NCBI GenBank assembly: GCA_023265625.1 | Contig: JAHFST010000018.1 | Span: 1 to 40,112, forward strand | Origin: Deltaproteobacteria bacterium | Lineage (GTDB): Bacteria; UBA10199; JACPAL01; JAHFST01 | Direction of reading: 5' to 3' | DNA length: 40,112 nt | Shown: piece after piece, positions 9,181 to 19,400 of the stretch | Layout: each line of letters begins with the position of its first letter | Numbering within the stretch: position 1 is the first letter of the stretch | Program-made: the position numbers and the translations under genes | Notes under the pieces: generated by a model | Seen by the model: only the letters and a program-made list of their open reading frames with translations | Databases searched by the model: none | What the model was told of the DNA's origin: nothing

Positions 9181-10140
9181 TCAGGGGGCCGGATGAGATG
9201 CTCCTTGAAATTCTCTCCAGAAGGCTTGAATATTACGATCAAGCTGATCAACAAAATGCATGCGTTCACTGGGACCGAACACGCTTAATTTTGCCGCAAG
9301 AAAATCAACGAAGGCACCCAAGGCGGAATCTTCAAGGCCTTGTGGTATTCTGCCAGCCTCCCCAAGCTGATCGATTCTGTGGTAAAGGACGCCGCGCTCA
9401 CCGGTGCTGACCGTTCCAGACCCCTGACTGGCAAGAGGAACCGATACCGGTAACTTTTCTTTCACCACAATTCGGTCCATCCACCAAGCGTGGGTTTGAG
9501 TCGGCATTTCGGTCAGCATGTGCCTTAACCTTGGAGGAATAGTGGCCTCCTCAACTTCAAAATCGCGCAAAGCAACCTGCTTTCTTGGATAGGCAGCCAT
9601 CCCCCGGGCGCGTGTGTGATCATCAATCAACAATTCGTTACGCACCAGATGAACTTCGGCATCCCCAAATCCCTCCGCCGTCAACATGGATTGAAAGGCC
9701 CAGGGATTGATAATCTCAAGAATCTCGAAAATGCCACCGGCCTGATGAACCCCATGGATCAAGGCCATCAGAGCAGCTGTGCCTAATCCCTGACGTTGTC
9801 CAGGGCCTCCCAAAATGCCGATGAAGGGCAAGCCAAAATTGTTTTCACGCTGACCATAAAAAAGATAGCCAATCGGGCGATGCCCCAAGCGAAGACTGCG
9901 AAAGTGTGCCGCAGAACCGAACCCGAGTCTCTCCAAGGTCTCCCTGGATGAGCTTTGATGGGAACGAATGCCGTTTCCCCAGATGAGGGGCTCTGAGCGG
10001 TTTAACCCCAACACTTCTTCCCCCTTGCGTGCGAGAGGGATGCTGGATGCCGTCCATGGTTGTGCGGCAACGACCTCCCATCCGTGACGAGTCGTGTGGA
10101 CGATGGGTTGATCAAGCCAGGTAATTGGTATGCTTGCCAT
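9181..10140 (-). CDS. GNAT-like acetyltransferase domain protein
   Basis: This is a 319-residue protein from the ATG at 10138-10140 (MASIPITWLD). A longer frame starts at a GTG at 10209; neither start has a good ribosome site, so I took the ATG. Residues about 60-170 resemble a GNAT N-acetyltransferase: a beta strand (RPIGYLFYG), then GILGGPGQRQGLGTAAL at about 108-124 containing the Q/R-x-x-G-x-G acetyl-CoA pyrophosphate loop, and later an NPWAFQSMLTAEGFG segment as in the family's last helix and strand. The C-terminal 150 residues are not recognised. Substrate is unknown. The gene stands alone, convergent to the tRNA, in a stretch of unrelated accessory genes. Confidence 0.6.
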   Translation of the reverse strand: MASIPITWLDQPIVHTTRHGWEVVAAQPWTASSIPLARKGEEVLGLNRSEPLIWGNGIRSHQSSSRETLERLGFGSAAHFRSLRLGHRPIGYLFYGQRENNFGLPFIGILGGPGQRQGLGTAALMALIHGVHQAGGIFEILEIINPWAFQSMLTAEGFGDAEVHLVRNELLIDDHTRARGMAAYPRKQVALRDFEVEEATIPPRLRHMLTEMPTQTHAWWMDRIVVKEKLPVSVPLASQGSGTVSTGERGVLYHRIDQLGEAGRIPQGLEDSALGAFVDFLAAKLSVFGPSERMHFVDQLDRNIQAFWREFQGASHPAP

Positions 10141-10389
10141 GATAGCTTTTCGGTCGGGAGAGGTTTTTGTTGCTTCAAAAAAATAACTCCTCTTCTCGGG
10201 GTGAGGCACGCATCAAAGAAATCAGGGACGGGATAGACTGCTGGGTAATGGGCTATCGTTTCTTGCTTTTCTTAAAGACAGTCCTCTTTGCTTGGCAAAA
10301 AGAGTCCTTCGTCGAAGTGGTTTCAATGGGACAATGCCGAGGTGATATTTGAGCTCTCGGAGGGGGTGGTACACTTGGAGTGAAATCGA

Positions 10390-10845
10390 TTACCTTTCGG
10401 CTGGTGAGAATCCGATACGTTTTTTGGATGGCGGTGGTGGTGGGGTCATTAGTTTCCGAATGACGTCGAAGACATTCTTAAAATTGGCATCGTACTTCTT
10501 TTCTAATTCCTGAAGTTTTCTCGCCAAATCCCTGTGGCTTGCCAAAATTTCCCGGATGCGGATAAAGGCGCGCACCACCTGGACACTAGCCTGGACCGCG
10601 ACAGGGCTATTGAGAACGCTGGCCAGCATCACCGTTCCATGCTCGGTAAAGGCATAGGGCAAGTTCGGAGAAAACTTGAGACGGGTAAGGTGGTCGCAAT
10701 TCGCGACCACCTCGGTCTTTTCGTCTTCAGTCAACTGGAGCATAAAGTCGCTTGGGTCTTCGGCAGGTACCCAGGGACGAGTTGCTGAATTAGAAAAAAA
10801 TAGTTTAGACCGGGTCCGCCAACCCCTCGGCCAGGAGCTGGGCAT
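10390..10845 (-). pseudogene. 5'-truncated ORF6N-domain (KilA-N-like) remnant
   Basis: The C-terminal two thirds match the ORF6N family closely: DFMLQLTEDE, LPYAFTEHGTVMLASVLNS, VRAFIRIREILASHRDLARKLQELEKKYD, FDVIRKLMTPPPPP and a final KKRIGF. The N-terminal part of the domain, normally about 40 residues with LDxDLAxLYGV and the VKRNxxRFP run-in, is missing. It is replaced by an unrelated segment (about residues 1-28), and stop codons block the other frames upstream. I therefore call it a broken remnant, although a short expressed protein starting near 10845 cannot be excluded. ORF6N proteins are DNA-binding and common on mobile elements, which fits an old insertion scar. The neighbouring gap 10141-10389 holds no gene I can support. 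Confidence 0.65.
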
Positions 10846-10921
10846 TGAGAACTCTGGTCATTGAGAAACAAGCAACTAAAACCCATTGATTGCCGATAAC
10901 TAATAAAGGTAAGGGAACTTT

Positions 10922-11644
10922 ATGGGTATCGACAAAATTCAACTCTCGATGGCGGGGCCTTCCAACCGCCTGGCCCCTAAGGTTGGCGCTGGGGCGGGGG
11001 GCTCGCCGACCGAGGTGTTTCGGAAGAGCTTTGGGGAGCCTATCCCTAAGTTGGTGGATATCTCCAATAGCCCCTTTCTTCAGGCGTTGTTCTCACAACA
11101 GGGTGTTTTGGGGAGGATTCGGCGCAAATTGGTTTTGTTGTCCGGTAAAAAAGGACGCTTTGTCCCGGCCAAGGGGACGGTGGCCAGTGCCCTCTCTGCG
11201 TCGGAGGAGACCCAAGGGGAGGACCTGGTCTTTGTCGGGGTCGAGTTTTTGGCCGAAAATCATACTAAGGAAGATCTTCTGGCTGGGATCTTGGCCCACG
11301 AATGGGGGCATCTGGTGTCCGAGTTCCCCCATGGGATGGACCCTGACCAGTTGACCTGGGAAGAGATCTTCACCCTCCGGAAGGAGGAGGAGGCCGCGGC
11401 CGATGGTTATGCCGGTAAGATGCTGTATCGCATGAATAACAACCCCGAGGCCCTGATCCAGTTCTTCCTGGACCCCAAGAACCAAAAAGAGAGTACCAAA
11501 TATCACCCCGCCCCCACCCGAGTGGCCATCATCCGGGCCGGTTACCAGGGGGCCAAACAACTCACCCACCAAGCCCGCCGCCTCATCCACCCCGGGGCCG
11601 TCTACCACAATCCGATCACATCCCAGCTTATCGCTGTCATTTAA
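10922..11644 (+). CDS. M48-like zinc metallopeptidase, soluble
   Basis: This 240-residue protein has the zincin signature AGILAHEWGH, with H126, E127 and H130, followed 27 residues later by EEEAAADGYA (E157 and D161), the third-ligand motif of the M48/Ste24-HtpX type. Unlike HtpX or Ste24 it has no membrane segments, and no signal peptide is visible, so it should be cytoplasmic. The first 90 residues are rich in Gly, Ala and Lys and not recognised. The ATG at 10922 is preceded by AAGGGA. A hairpin at 11649-11670 follows the stop codon. The gene stands alone between a broken ORF6N gene and a small membrane protein. Its substrate is unknown. Confidence 0.8.
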   Translation: MGIDKIQLSMAGPSNRLAPKVGAGAGGSPTEVFRKSFGEPIPKLVDISNSPFLQALFSQQGVLGRIRRKLVLLSGKKGRFVPAKGTVASALSASEETQGEDLVFVGVEFLAENHTKEDLLAGILAHEWGHLVSEFPHGMDPDQLTWEEIFTLRKEEEAAADGYAGKMLYRMNNNPEALIQFFLDPKNQKESTKYHPAPTRVAIIRAGYQGAKQLTHQARRLIHPGAVYHNPITSQLIAVI

Positions 11645-11648
11645 TTCA

Positions 11649-11670
11649 GGGGGAGATACCACTCTCCCCC
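11649..11670 (+). terminator. Hairpin after the M48-like peptidase gene
   Basis: GGGGGAGA (11649-11656) pairs perfectly with TCTCCCCC (11663-11670) around a 6-nt loop, 4 nt past the stop codon. The U-tract is missing, so termination would be weak or Rho-assisted. Further right, TTAACCGG (11714-11721) and CCGGTTAA (11738-11745) form another 8-bp inverted repeat of unknown role. Confidence 0.5.
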
Positions 11671-11915
11671 CGAACCCCCCATCTGGTAGTCCCTGACTCA
11701 TCGTTCGCTCCGCTTAACCGGCCGGAGCAAGTCCGATCCGGTTAATGCTCGCTCTCTATCAATCATGACTTTAGTGCCAATTTTTTATTTAACTATATGT
11801 AATTATTTGTCTTTTTTGGTACTCCGTCTTCATCTCAAAAAACTGGTGTTTACGAAGCAACCTTTCTGCCGATGGGTCGATACTTCTAAGGTAGGGCTTA
11901 GGGGGAGGGATTTTT

Positions 11916-12101
11916 ATGATGAAGGAACTCTTTTTAACGATTGCCGCTGGAGGGGGGATTGGAGTCATTGTCATCACCCTGATGACCCTCCTAGGGGCCG
12001 ACTTTTTGGCGCCGCAACAACGCGGGATCTTCCTGATTGGGAGTATGCTTTTTGCCTTGACCTTTCGCTTGCTACTTTTGATCCGCGAAGAGAACGACTG
12101 A
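11916..12101 (+). CDS. Small two-TM membrane protein
   Basis: This 61-residue protein starts MMKELFLTIAAGGG. GGGAGGG sits about 6 nt before the ATG at 11916, a strong ribosome site that supports expression. Two hydrophobic segments (about residues 5-27 and 37-56) flank a short polar loop with QQR, and the tail is charged (REEND). No family is recognised. Its 3' 128 bp overlap the convergent gene at 11974-12795. Both reading frames look real over part of the overlap, but I favour this one because of its ribosome site and its coherent two-helix layout. Confidence 0.6.
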   Translation: MMKELFLTIAAGGGIGVIVITLMTLLGADFLAPQQRGIFLIGSMLFALTFRLLLLIREEND

Positions 12102-12795
12102 CATAGTAAGCCCCGCGTCCTTTTCCTTTTTTTTCAAGACCCTTCAGTAAAGACAAATCCTGCAATCCTTGTTGGCGACTGATGGCATTGTGGACGCATG
12201 TTAGGTAGTCGCGCAGCCGGAATCTTTTTTCGGTGCTTGCCAGTTCCCGCAACAGGGCGAGTCGGCTGGTTTGATCATAGAGATGGAGACGTCTGGTGTT
12301 TACCCTTTCCTTGAGCAACGGCGGATCGCCCGCCAAGAAACCCCATTTTTTGAAAGGCCACAGTGGATGTTGCAGGACCTCCTCCAATTTATGACTCCCT
12401 AGGGGATAGAGCTGTTGGTAAAAAAGCTGAGTGGGTACGGGTCGGGTCGATGCCTGCAGGTAGCGAAACAGATCCTGATTTTCTTCCGGGGCATCCATCC
12501 CGATGACGAAGGTGCCCAGGACGGCGGCGATCGGGAGTGCCTCTGCATCCTGCAGGGAGTGCTTGAACGAGATAGGTTCTAGCGCAATTAAGCGACGTGT
12601 AAAAAGATCGACCAAGATGGCCAGAAGACGGGGATCATGCCGGGATTGCAGCAGGGCTAGGGTGTAGAGCTCTTCCTCCGTCATGGGTGGATAAGGCCAG
12701 GGGGATTTTTCCCCGCGGCAGAAGGCCCCGCGCTGGGACAATTCTTCGTAGAGGCGCGCCGCATGGGCATCGCTGAGAGGCAGTTGGTGTCTCAT
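11974..12795 (-). CDS. Winged-helix-type protein, putative partner of nucleotidyltransferase
   Basis: This 273-residue protein overlaps the preceding gene by 4 nt (ATGA), so the two are almost surely translated together. Residues about 1-185 are helical and unrecognised. Residues about 185-230 look like a winged helix: FRLRDYLTCV, ISRQQGLQDLSLLKGL, then the wing KKGKGRGAYYV, as in regulators that bind DNA through a recognition helix followed by a GRG wing. The last 43 residues (Ser/Arg/Lys-rich) are antisense to the small membrane gene and look like a read-on tail, so the natural end may once have been near residue 230. It could be an antitoxin or regulator for the nucleotidyltransferase; that is inferred from pairing alone. 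Confidence 0.65.
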   Translation of the reverse strand: MRHQLPLSDAHAARLYEELSQRGAFCRGEKSPWPYPPMTEEELYTLALLQSRHDPRLLAILVDLFTRRLIALEPISFKHSLQDAEALPIAAVLGTFVIGMDAPEENQDLFRYLQASTRPVPTQLFYQQLYPLGSHKLEEVLQHPLWPFKKWGFLAGDPPLLKERVNTRRLHLYDQTSRLALLRELASTEKRFRLRDYLTCVHNAISRQQGLQDLSLLKGLEKKGKGRGAYYVSRSLRGSKVASERSRQKAYSQSGRSRVVAAPKSRPLGGSSG

Positions 12796-13322
12796 GCGGA
12801 CAACCCCAATTCACCGCAGAGGTCGTCAAAAAGGTCGGCGGCCTTTTGCGCCCCGGGAATTTTTTTCTCGAGTAATTCTTGCAGACGCTTGTCGATCACC
12901 TTGAGACTGGGCGATGTGCGCAACAGGGTACGAATATGGGGAATGTCCTTCTCGCGTCCGGCGAAGCATTTCATTAAGACCAATTCTTCTTTGCCCAGGG
13001 CTCGGACATCGAGATGTTTACCTTGATAGATGGCCACCAGGCGATCGCCATAGTCTCGAGGTAGGACAAAGAGAAACGGGGAGAAGTGGTCATTCAACCA
13101 ATTGGCCGCAATGCCAAGCTCAAGGCCGACCGCGGCGACCTCTTTGTGAAAGGTTGCGAGTTCGACGGTAGAGCGGTCAGGAACGGCATCGATATCCTCG
13201 GTGGCGATGGGAATATCATAGGCATAAGCCATCGCCGCCCCGCCTCCAATAATCACCCGGATGGCAGACGGGATGCGCTGGTCCAATAACTTTAGGGCAC
13301 TAACCATTAATTTTTTATTCAT
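12792..13322 (-). CDS. Nucleotidyltransferase-fold protein (DUF6036-like), putative toxin
   Basis: This 176-residue protein has the minimal nucleotidyltransferase pattern: IIGGGAAMAY (Gly 26-28) followed by TEDIDAV with the metal-binding pair D43 and D45. It also has a later Lys-containing segment (GKEELVLMKCFAGREKDIPHI) typical of DUF6036/AbiEii-like proteins. Such proteins often act as toxins that modify RNA or protein, though some are housekeeping enzymes. It is the first gene of a two-gene operon with the winged-helix protein. A good promoter lies immediately upstream, giving a predicted leader of only about 6 nt. An internal ATG at codon 6 is an alternative start, but neither start has a ribosome site. 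Confidence 0.75.
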   Translation of the reverse strand: MNKKLMVSALKLLDQRIPSAIRVIIGGGAAMAYAYDIPIATEDIDAVPDRSTVELATFHKEVAAVGLELGIAANWLNDHFSPFLFVLPRDYGDRLVAIYQGKHLDVRALGKEELVLMKCFAGREKDIPHIRTLLRTSPSLKVIDKRLQELLEKKIPGAQKAADLFDDLCGELGLSA

Positions 13323-13334
13323 AAAGTATTGTTT

Positions 13335-13381
13335 ACTATAGCACTTTTTATATTAATGACAAGTTTAATTTAATTGTCATT
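13335..13381 (-). promoter_or_regulatory. Promoter with overlapping inverted-repeat operator (nucleotidyltransferase operon)
   Basis: On the minus strand TTGTCA (13357-13362) and TATAGT (13335-13340) are separated by 16 nt, a near-consensus promoter. The -35 box lies in one arm of the inverted repeat AATGACAA (13355-13362) / TTGTCATT (13374-13381). A repressor bound there would block RNA polymerase, as in autoregulated toxin-antitoxin operons. Transcription should start near 13328, about 6 nt before the ATG. Confidence 0.6.
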
Positions 13382-13478
13382 AGTTGGAATGAGAGAAAAG
13401 TTTCTTTATTAAAAAAAATATTTAAAAACTCCGCAACTTTTTTATCGCATTGGTCGAAAGTGATCACATAAATTTTTT

Positions 13479-16400
13479 ATGGCCTCATTCACTATTACTG
13501 CGCAGATGGTAACACTGGCCAACACGATTGGCCTTCAGGGGATTCAAGCAGGGAAGACGCTTGGGACCTTGCGGGAACCATTGCGTCAGTGGTCTGAAGG
13601 CCTTTCGTTTAGTCATAGGGCCGATCAGATGCTGTGGCAGCAACTCAACGATTTCGTCGACGGTAATCCTTGCTCGCGAGCCGATGCGAGCAAACTCCTC
13701 AAAAACTTGGCGGGTTTGGATCGAGGTCAAGGTTTTCGCGTCAAGCCCATCCGTCGTATTTTTGTTCCCAACCGGGGCGAACCGGTCATGAGGCTCATTA
13801 CGGCGGCTCGTACCCTGGGTGCCGAGCGCGGCGAAAAGGTCGAGGTCGTGGTCATGTATCTGGAGCAAGATAAAAATGCCCCATGGGTCAAGGAAGCCGA
13901 TATCGCCATCCCGATTCCGCCGAAACGGCAAAAATTAGTTCCCGTCCTCGATGACGATGGAAATCCGGTCATGGTGGAGGATAAGGAAACCAAAGAGCTT
14001 AAACCGAAAATGAAGCGGTTGATCCCGTACCTCGACCTCGAGCTCATTCTTCAAGTGATAAAAGAGACAGATGCTGATTCCGTGTGGCCGGGTTGGGGAT
14101 TTATGTCGGAAAAAGAAGAACTCTCGGCGGGGGTGACTGACCTTGGCAAAACTTTTATTGGTCCGAGTCAAGAGGCGATGCGGGCCGTCGGAGACAAGAT
14201 TGGTTTCAAGCGATTGGCTGATCCGGAGAATCGCACTTGGAGCGGCGGGGCCGTGGCCACAGTGGAAGAGGCCCAGGCGGTTTGCGCCCGGTTGGGGTAT
14301 CCTTGTGTGATCAAGGCGACGGCCGGCGGCGGTGGGCGCGGTATTAAGTTTGTCAACAACGATGCGGAAGTTGTGGAAAAATTTCCAGTTGCGCAGCGCG
14401 AGGCCGGACGGGCCTTTGGAGATGCCACCCTGTTTGTGGAGCGGGCGGTACTCGGGGCGCGTCACATCGAGATCCAAATGATTGCCGATCAATACGGCCA
14501 TGTGGTGGCCGTGGGGGCGAGAGATTGTTCCGTGCAGCGCAACAATCAGAAATTGGTTGAAGAAGCCCCACCTCCGGGGATTAGCGAAAGACAGTTAAAG
14601 AAGATGTACCGTTTGGCGGAAAAGATTGTGCGGGAGGCGGGTTACGTCGGGGTGGGAACCGTGGAAGGGCTCTTCAAGGATGGCGAGTTTCAGCCCATGG
14701 AACTCAATGCCCGTCTTCAAGTGGAGCACACCGTGACCGAGGTGGTGACGGGTACGGACCTCGTCCAAGAGATGATTTGCGTTGCGGAAGGTCATCCTCT
14801 CTCCTTTCTGGAAACGCCGGCGGTTCACGGACATGCCATCGAGGTGCGCGTCAATTTTGAGGATCCTGATAAGGATTTTGCCCCTACCGCAGGTCGCCTC
14901 CACGTTTTTCGTCCTCCCACCGGACCGGGGATTCGTTTTGATTCAGGAGTACGCGAGGGGGACGAGATTGGTTCAGACTTTGATCCCATGGGGGCAAAAT
15001 TGATTGCCTGGGGGAGGACTCGTTCCGAGTCGATTGCCCGAACACGGGGGGCGATCGGGGACTTTGACGTCGATGGGGTCGCCACGAGCGTTGGTTTGGC
15101 CGGTGAGGTTGTGGCCCATCCTGATTTTGTGCAAGGAGGCATTTCGACTCAGTGGTTTCCAGCCTATATGAGAAAGCGCAAGGCCTGGGAAGTCAAACCC
15201 TACAATCTAGAGGGCTTGATGATTGCGGCGGTGTTGGCGTATCGGGGAGAGGCGGAGAGTTATCAGGCCGCCGTCCTGGGTGATTTGAAGAAAGGGCTTC
15301 TGCCATCCCTCCCGCCCCGCCCGGAAAATAATTTTCTCCTCTCGCTCTACGAACGTGAATATTCCTTGTCGGTGAGACAGGTTCGGCTCGGTAATTATGT
15401 TGTGTCTGTTGGAGGACGGGACTTCGAGGTTCAGGTGGAAGAGCGGGGCCGGAGCGAGTACCGCATGGTGGTGGATGGAAGACCGCTGAAGGTGATTGGC
15501 TCTGAGCAGGAGGGGACCTTCGGCCTCACCCTGGAAGAGGGCGTGGCCATTGCCGTCAAACGGCCCCCGGTCGGTGCCATCAAGTCTCCATCCAATGGTT
15601 CCATCCCCAAGATCCTGGTGAAACTGGGGCAAAAAGTGGCGGTCGGAGATGACATTGTTCTTTTTGAACAGATGAAGGGCGAAACGCCGTTGAAGGCCGA
15701 GGTCGCCGGTGAGGTGGAGGAAATTTTTATCCGGGAAGGGGATGCGGTCGAGAAGGGCAAGCTCCTGGTTCGCATTAACACCGATCTGGGGGAGAAGAAG
15801 CCGCCTGAGGCACCTGCATTAGTCTTTCGACCGCGCCATCAAGGGATCTTCTTTGACCTGACGAGGATTCGAAGGGAAGTTGATCAAAGGGTGGTGCAAG
15901 CCGCGTTGCATGCCATCGCGCCTTCTTGCCAACAACATTATTCGGATGGAATCCAGCTCCTGGAACAGGCCCTGTTGGGTTTTGATTCCCTGGGTCTCTT
16001 TACCCAGATGGTTAACCAGCTGGGTGTGACGGTGGGAGAATTAAGTCCCTTTTTGGACAGGATGCTCCAAGTATTTTCCATGGGAGAGGGGCTTTCCGGG
16101 GATCAGTTTAGTGAGACGGCTGCTTCGCTCTTGGAATCTTTCATTGATGTGGAGCTGCTTTTTCAGAAGGGATTGCGTCCCTCGCTCAGGGAAAAATCGG
16201 TGGCCGACCTATTGGATCAATTCCTCAAGACACGCCAGTCCCCCTCGAAGGAGTTTGAAGAGCTGTTGCTACGGGCCTTGCGGCATTATGGGGTGACCAG
16301 CCTGCAATCGTCGGTGGCCTTGGATCGGGCCTTACTCCGTATTGTCATTGCGAGGGAGGAACGCGATTTAAGACAGCGGTTGATTATTAAGTTTCTTGAT

Positions 16401-19400
16401 TGGTTGGCCGAGGTGGGAAAGAAGCGTGAGGGGACCTTAAATGGGAGACTCATGAGTGTCCTCGAGAGGTATGAACTTCCGGATCGAGAGGTCTATCCCG
16501 TGATTCATGCCGCTCAAGGCGTGCTATTTACCCTCCAGCAAGGCAAGATTAGTCGCAATAACCGAGCGGAGGCAAACAGGCGGGTGGATGATTTGATCAC
16601 GCAGGCCTTGTCCGAACCCGAGGGATCGGAGTCAAGGCGCGAAGCCATTCGAAGCATTGCCGCCCTGCCGGCCGTAACGGCCAATCCGCTCCTTACCCAC
16701 TTTGGCGGGGCTGATCAACCGCGTGCAGAGCTTGCCGCGTCGGCCCTCTTGGTGCGTTTTTATGGGAGTCCGCATCCAAGACGACGTCATCAAATCGTTG
16801 ACCACAAGTTAGTGTCAGATGTCCAGGGTCCAGTATCGGTGGGTCGATTTCGTGACGGGAAATCCAAGGTATTGCGAGGTACGGTGCGAATCATTGGTGG
16901 CGCACAGCCCTTATCCGGTAAGGACATTACCAATCTTGTCAGGAGGGGATTGAACCACCTGGAAGGACTGACCCAGACCAGGGGCAGGACGGCTTCGGAT
17001 TCTGCCGAACCAATCATGGATTGTACCTTGGAGGTGGCCCTCCCTGCCTTAGATGGGTCATTTGATAAATCTGAACCGAACAATCTGGCTGGGTTGATTG
17101 CAGCGTTGCCTGATGTGATTGGGTATGTGTCTCCTTCGCTCTCGATCAAGAGAATCATCTTCGCCGTGATGGGAGTCAGCGGCGGGGAAGAGGTGGCCTA
17201 CCTCATTTTTGAACGTTCCAACGAGACACCGTCTCGTTTTGTCGAGGATCCGCTCCGTCGTTTTCTCCATCCCTATCGAGCGGAAGAGATTGAGCTTTGG
17301 CGGCTGGCGAGACATTGGGACGTTGCGAAGATTGATACCGCGTGGGCCTGGAATCACCTCTTTATCGCCACTGAAAAGGGGGATGATCCAGGTAAGCCTG
17401 GTGACGGCAAGAAGAAGGACCCTGATCGACGCCTCTTTGCCTATTCCGTAGTGCCTCATCTCTCGTCACCGGCAAGGGATAGTCAAGGTAATCTCTTTTT
17501 TTCCGAGATTGATGTGGCCATGGGGCAGGCCATCCACGCGATTTACGATGCCTTGCAAAATGATGAGCGGGCCAAAGGGGCGGCTTCCCATCGGATCAAC
17601 CTTATCATTAGGCCCGAGATGACCGCGTCGGTGCAGGACCTCCAGGGGGCGGTGAATCGGCTCTATCCACGGATACGAGGGCGGGCGATTGGTGAGACCT
17701 CCATTCGGTTGCATCGGTGGCGTCCGTCGGAGGATCAACCTTATCGAGATGTTGTGATTCGTGCGCGGCGTGTGGGGGATTCGGGTCAGGTGCAGTTAGA
17801 AGTAATTGAACCCGCCCCGCCACCAAGTGGCTATATCACCCCCATGACCGCTCATCAACGACGCGTGCTCCGGAATCATCGTTCGGGTTACCTTGATCCT
17901 TACGAGTATCGGGACATGCTGGTGGCGGCCGGTCCATACGGCGAGGCAACCTTCCAGGAGTTTGATATTTCCCATGAAAAGGTGGTGGTGGATGGGTTGG
18001 GGCGTGACAACATCCAGTATGAACTTGATCAGAGAGTGGATCGTCCCGCGGGGCAAAACAGTGCCAAGGTGGTGTTCGGTCTGCTCAGGCGTCCCACTAA
18101 AAATCACCCCGAGGGGATTGAGGTGATGCAGATTATCAATGATCCCTCCATCGGGCTTTGTCCTCTGGAGGGACCGGAGTGTGCCCGCATCATGGCGGCG
18201 ATCAATTATGCGGAGCGCCAAGGTCTGGAGGTCGATTGGTTGACCACCTCCAGCGGGGCCGGTATCTCCATGACGAAGGGGACGGAGAACCTTGATTGGA
18301 CGGCCCGGGTGATGCGGCGTATCGGCGAGTTTGTCCGGCGCGGGGGACGGATCAATGTGATCGCCCAAAAGACCAATATCGGGGCGCAGTCCTACTGGAT
18401 GGCCAATGCGACGATGATGTTGGACAGCGGAGGGGTCTTGATCTCCACCCCGGATTCTTTTACGGCCCTGACGGGCAATGAGGCCCAAAAGATTTCGGGT
18501 TCCGTTCCTGCTGAAGACAATGTCGGACTAGCCGGCGCGGAGCGGATTACCGGTCCCAATGGCGAGACGCAGTTTTTGGTTGGTTCGATTGTCGAGGCGA
18601 CAGAGTTGCTTTGGAGGCGTCATGATTTGTTGGCACGGCCTAGCGGCGAGGTCTTGGCCTCGATCCGGCAGAGTGGTGACCCGAAGGATCGTGACATTAC
18701 GGCCTTTGTCTATGGGGAGAAGCCGGATAAGAGTCCGTTAACCTTGGCCGATGTCTTTGCAGACAAGGATCGAAAGACCGCCTACCCGGTCGAGGCCCTG
18801 ATGAGCGCGGTGCATGATCAGGATGGGCCGGTTTTTGAGCGTTGGTCTTCGTGGAGTCGAGACGGTTCGGATTTGGTCAAGGTGCACGAGACCAGGATCG
18901 GTGGCATACCCAGTATGCTGATCGGTGTTGAGGCCCGTCCGATGCCGAGGGAAGGCGAGATCCCCCCGGGATATCCTGCGCAGTGGTCCGGATCGACGCT
19001 CTTTCCCGAAGGTTCAAAGAAGATGGCGCGGGCGATCAATGCAGCCAGCGGCAACATGGATCTTGTCATCCTGGCCAACCTCTCCGGTTTTGATGGAAGT
19101 CCGGAGTCTCTGGCCAAATGCCAGCTCGAATGGGGCACGGCGATTGAAGAGGCGGTGCGGACATTCCAAGGGAAGCTCGTCTTTGTGGTGGTGACTCGCT
19201 ATCATGGCGGCGCCTATGTTGTCTTCTCCCGTGTGCTCAATCACCGCATGACTGTGGCGGCCGTGGAGGGCGCCTTCGCCTCCGTGATTGGGGGGGCCAT
19301 TGCGGTCAAGGTGGTCTTTAAGGGCGAGGTCAAAAAAGAGGTGAGTCGTCTCTTGAGGGAAGATGCTACGGTAAGAATGGAATTGAGTGCGGCTCGTAGT

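Noticed and set aside
10846-10921. An intact upstream exon or second frame completing the ORF6N gene
   Set aside because: The upstream frames contain stop codons within about 20 codons, and none shows the expected LDxDLAxLYGV motif.
13374-13478. A specific promoter for the carboxylase gene
   Set aside because: The region is very A+T-rich and allows many weak -10-like matches, but I could not find a convincing -35/-10 pair or a ribosome site for the ATG at 13479.
17796-18488. A 230-codon minus-strand open frame
   Set aside because: It lies opposite the carboxyltransferase domain and is rich in His, Pro and Arg, as expected from antisense of that codon usage.
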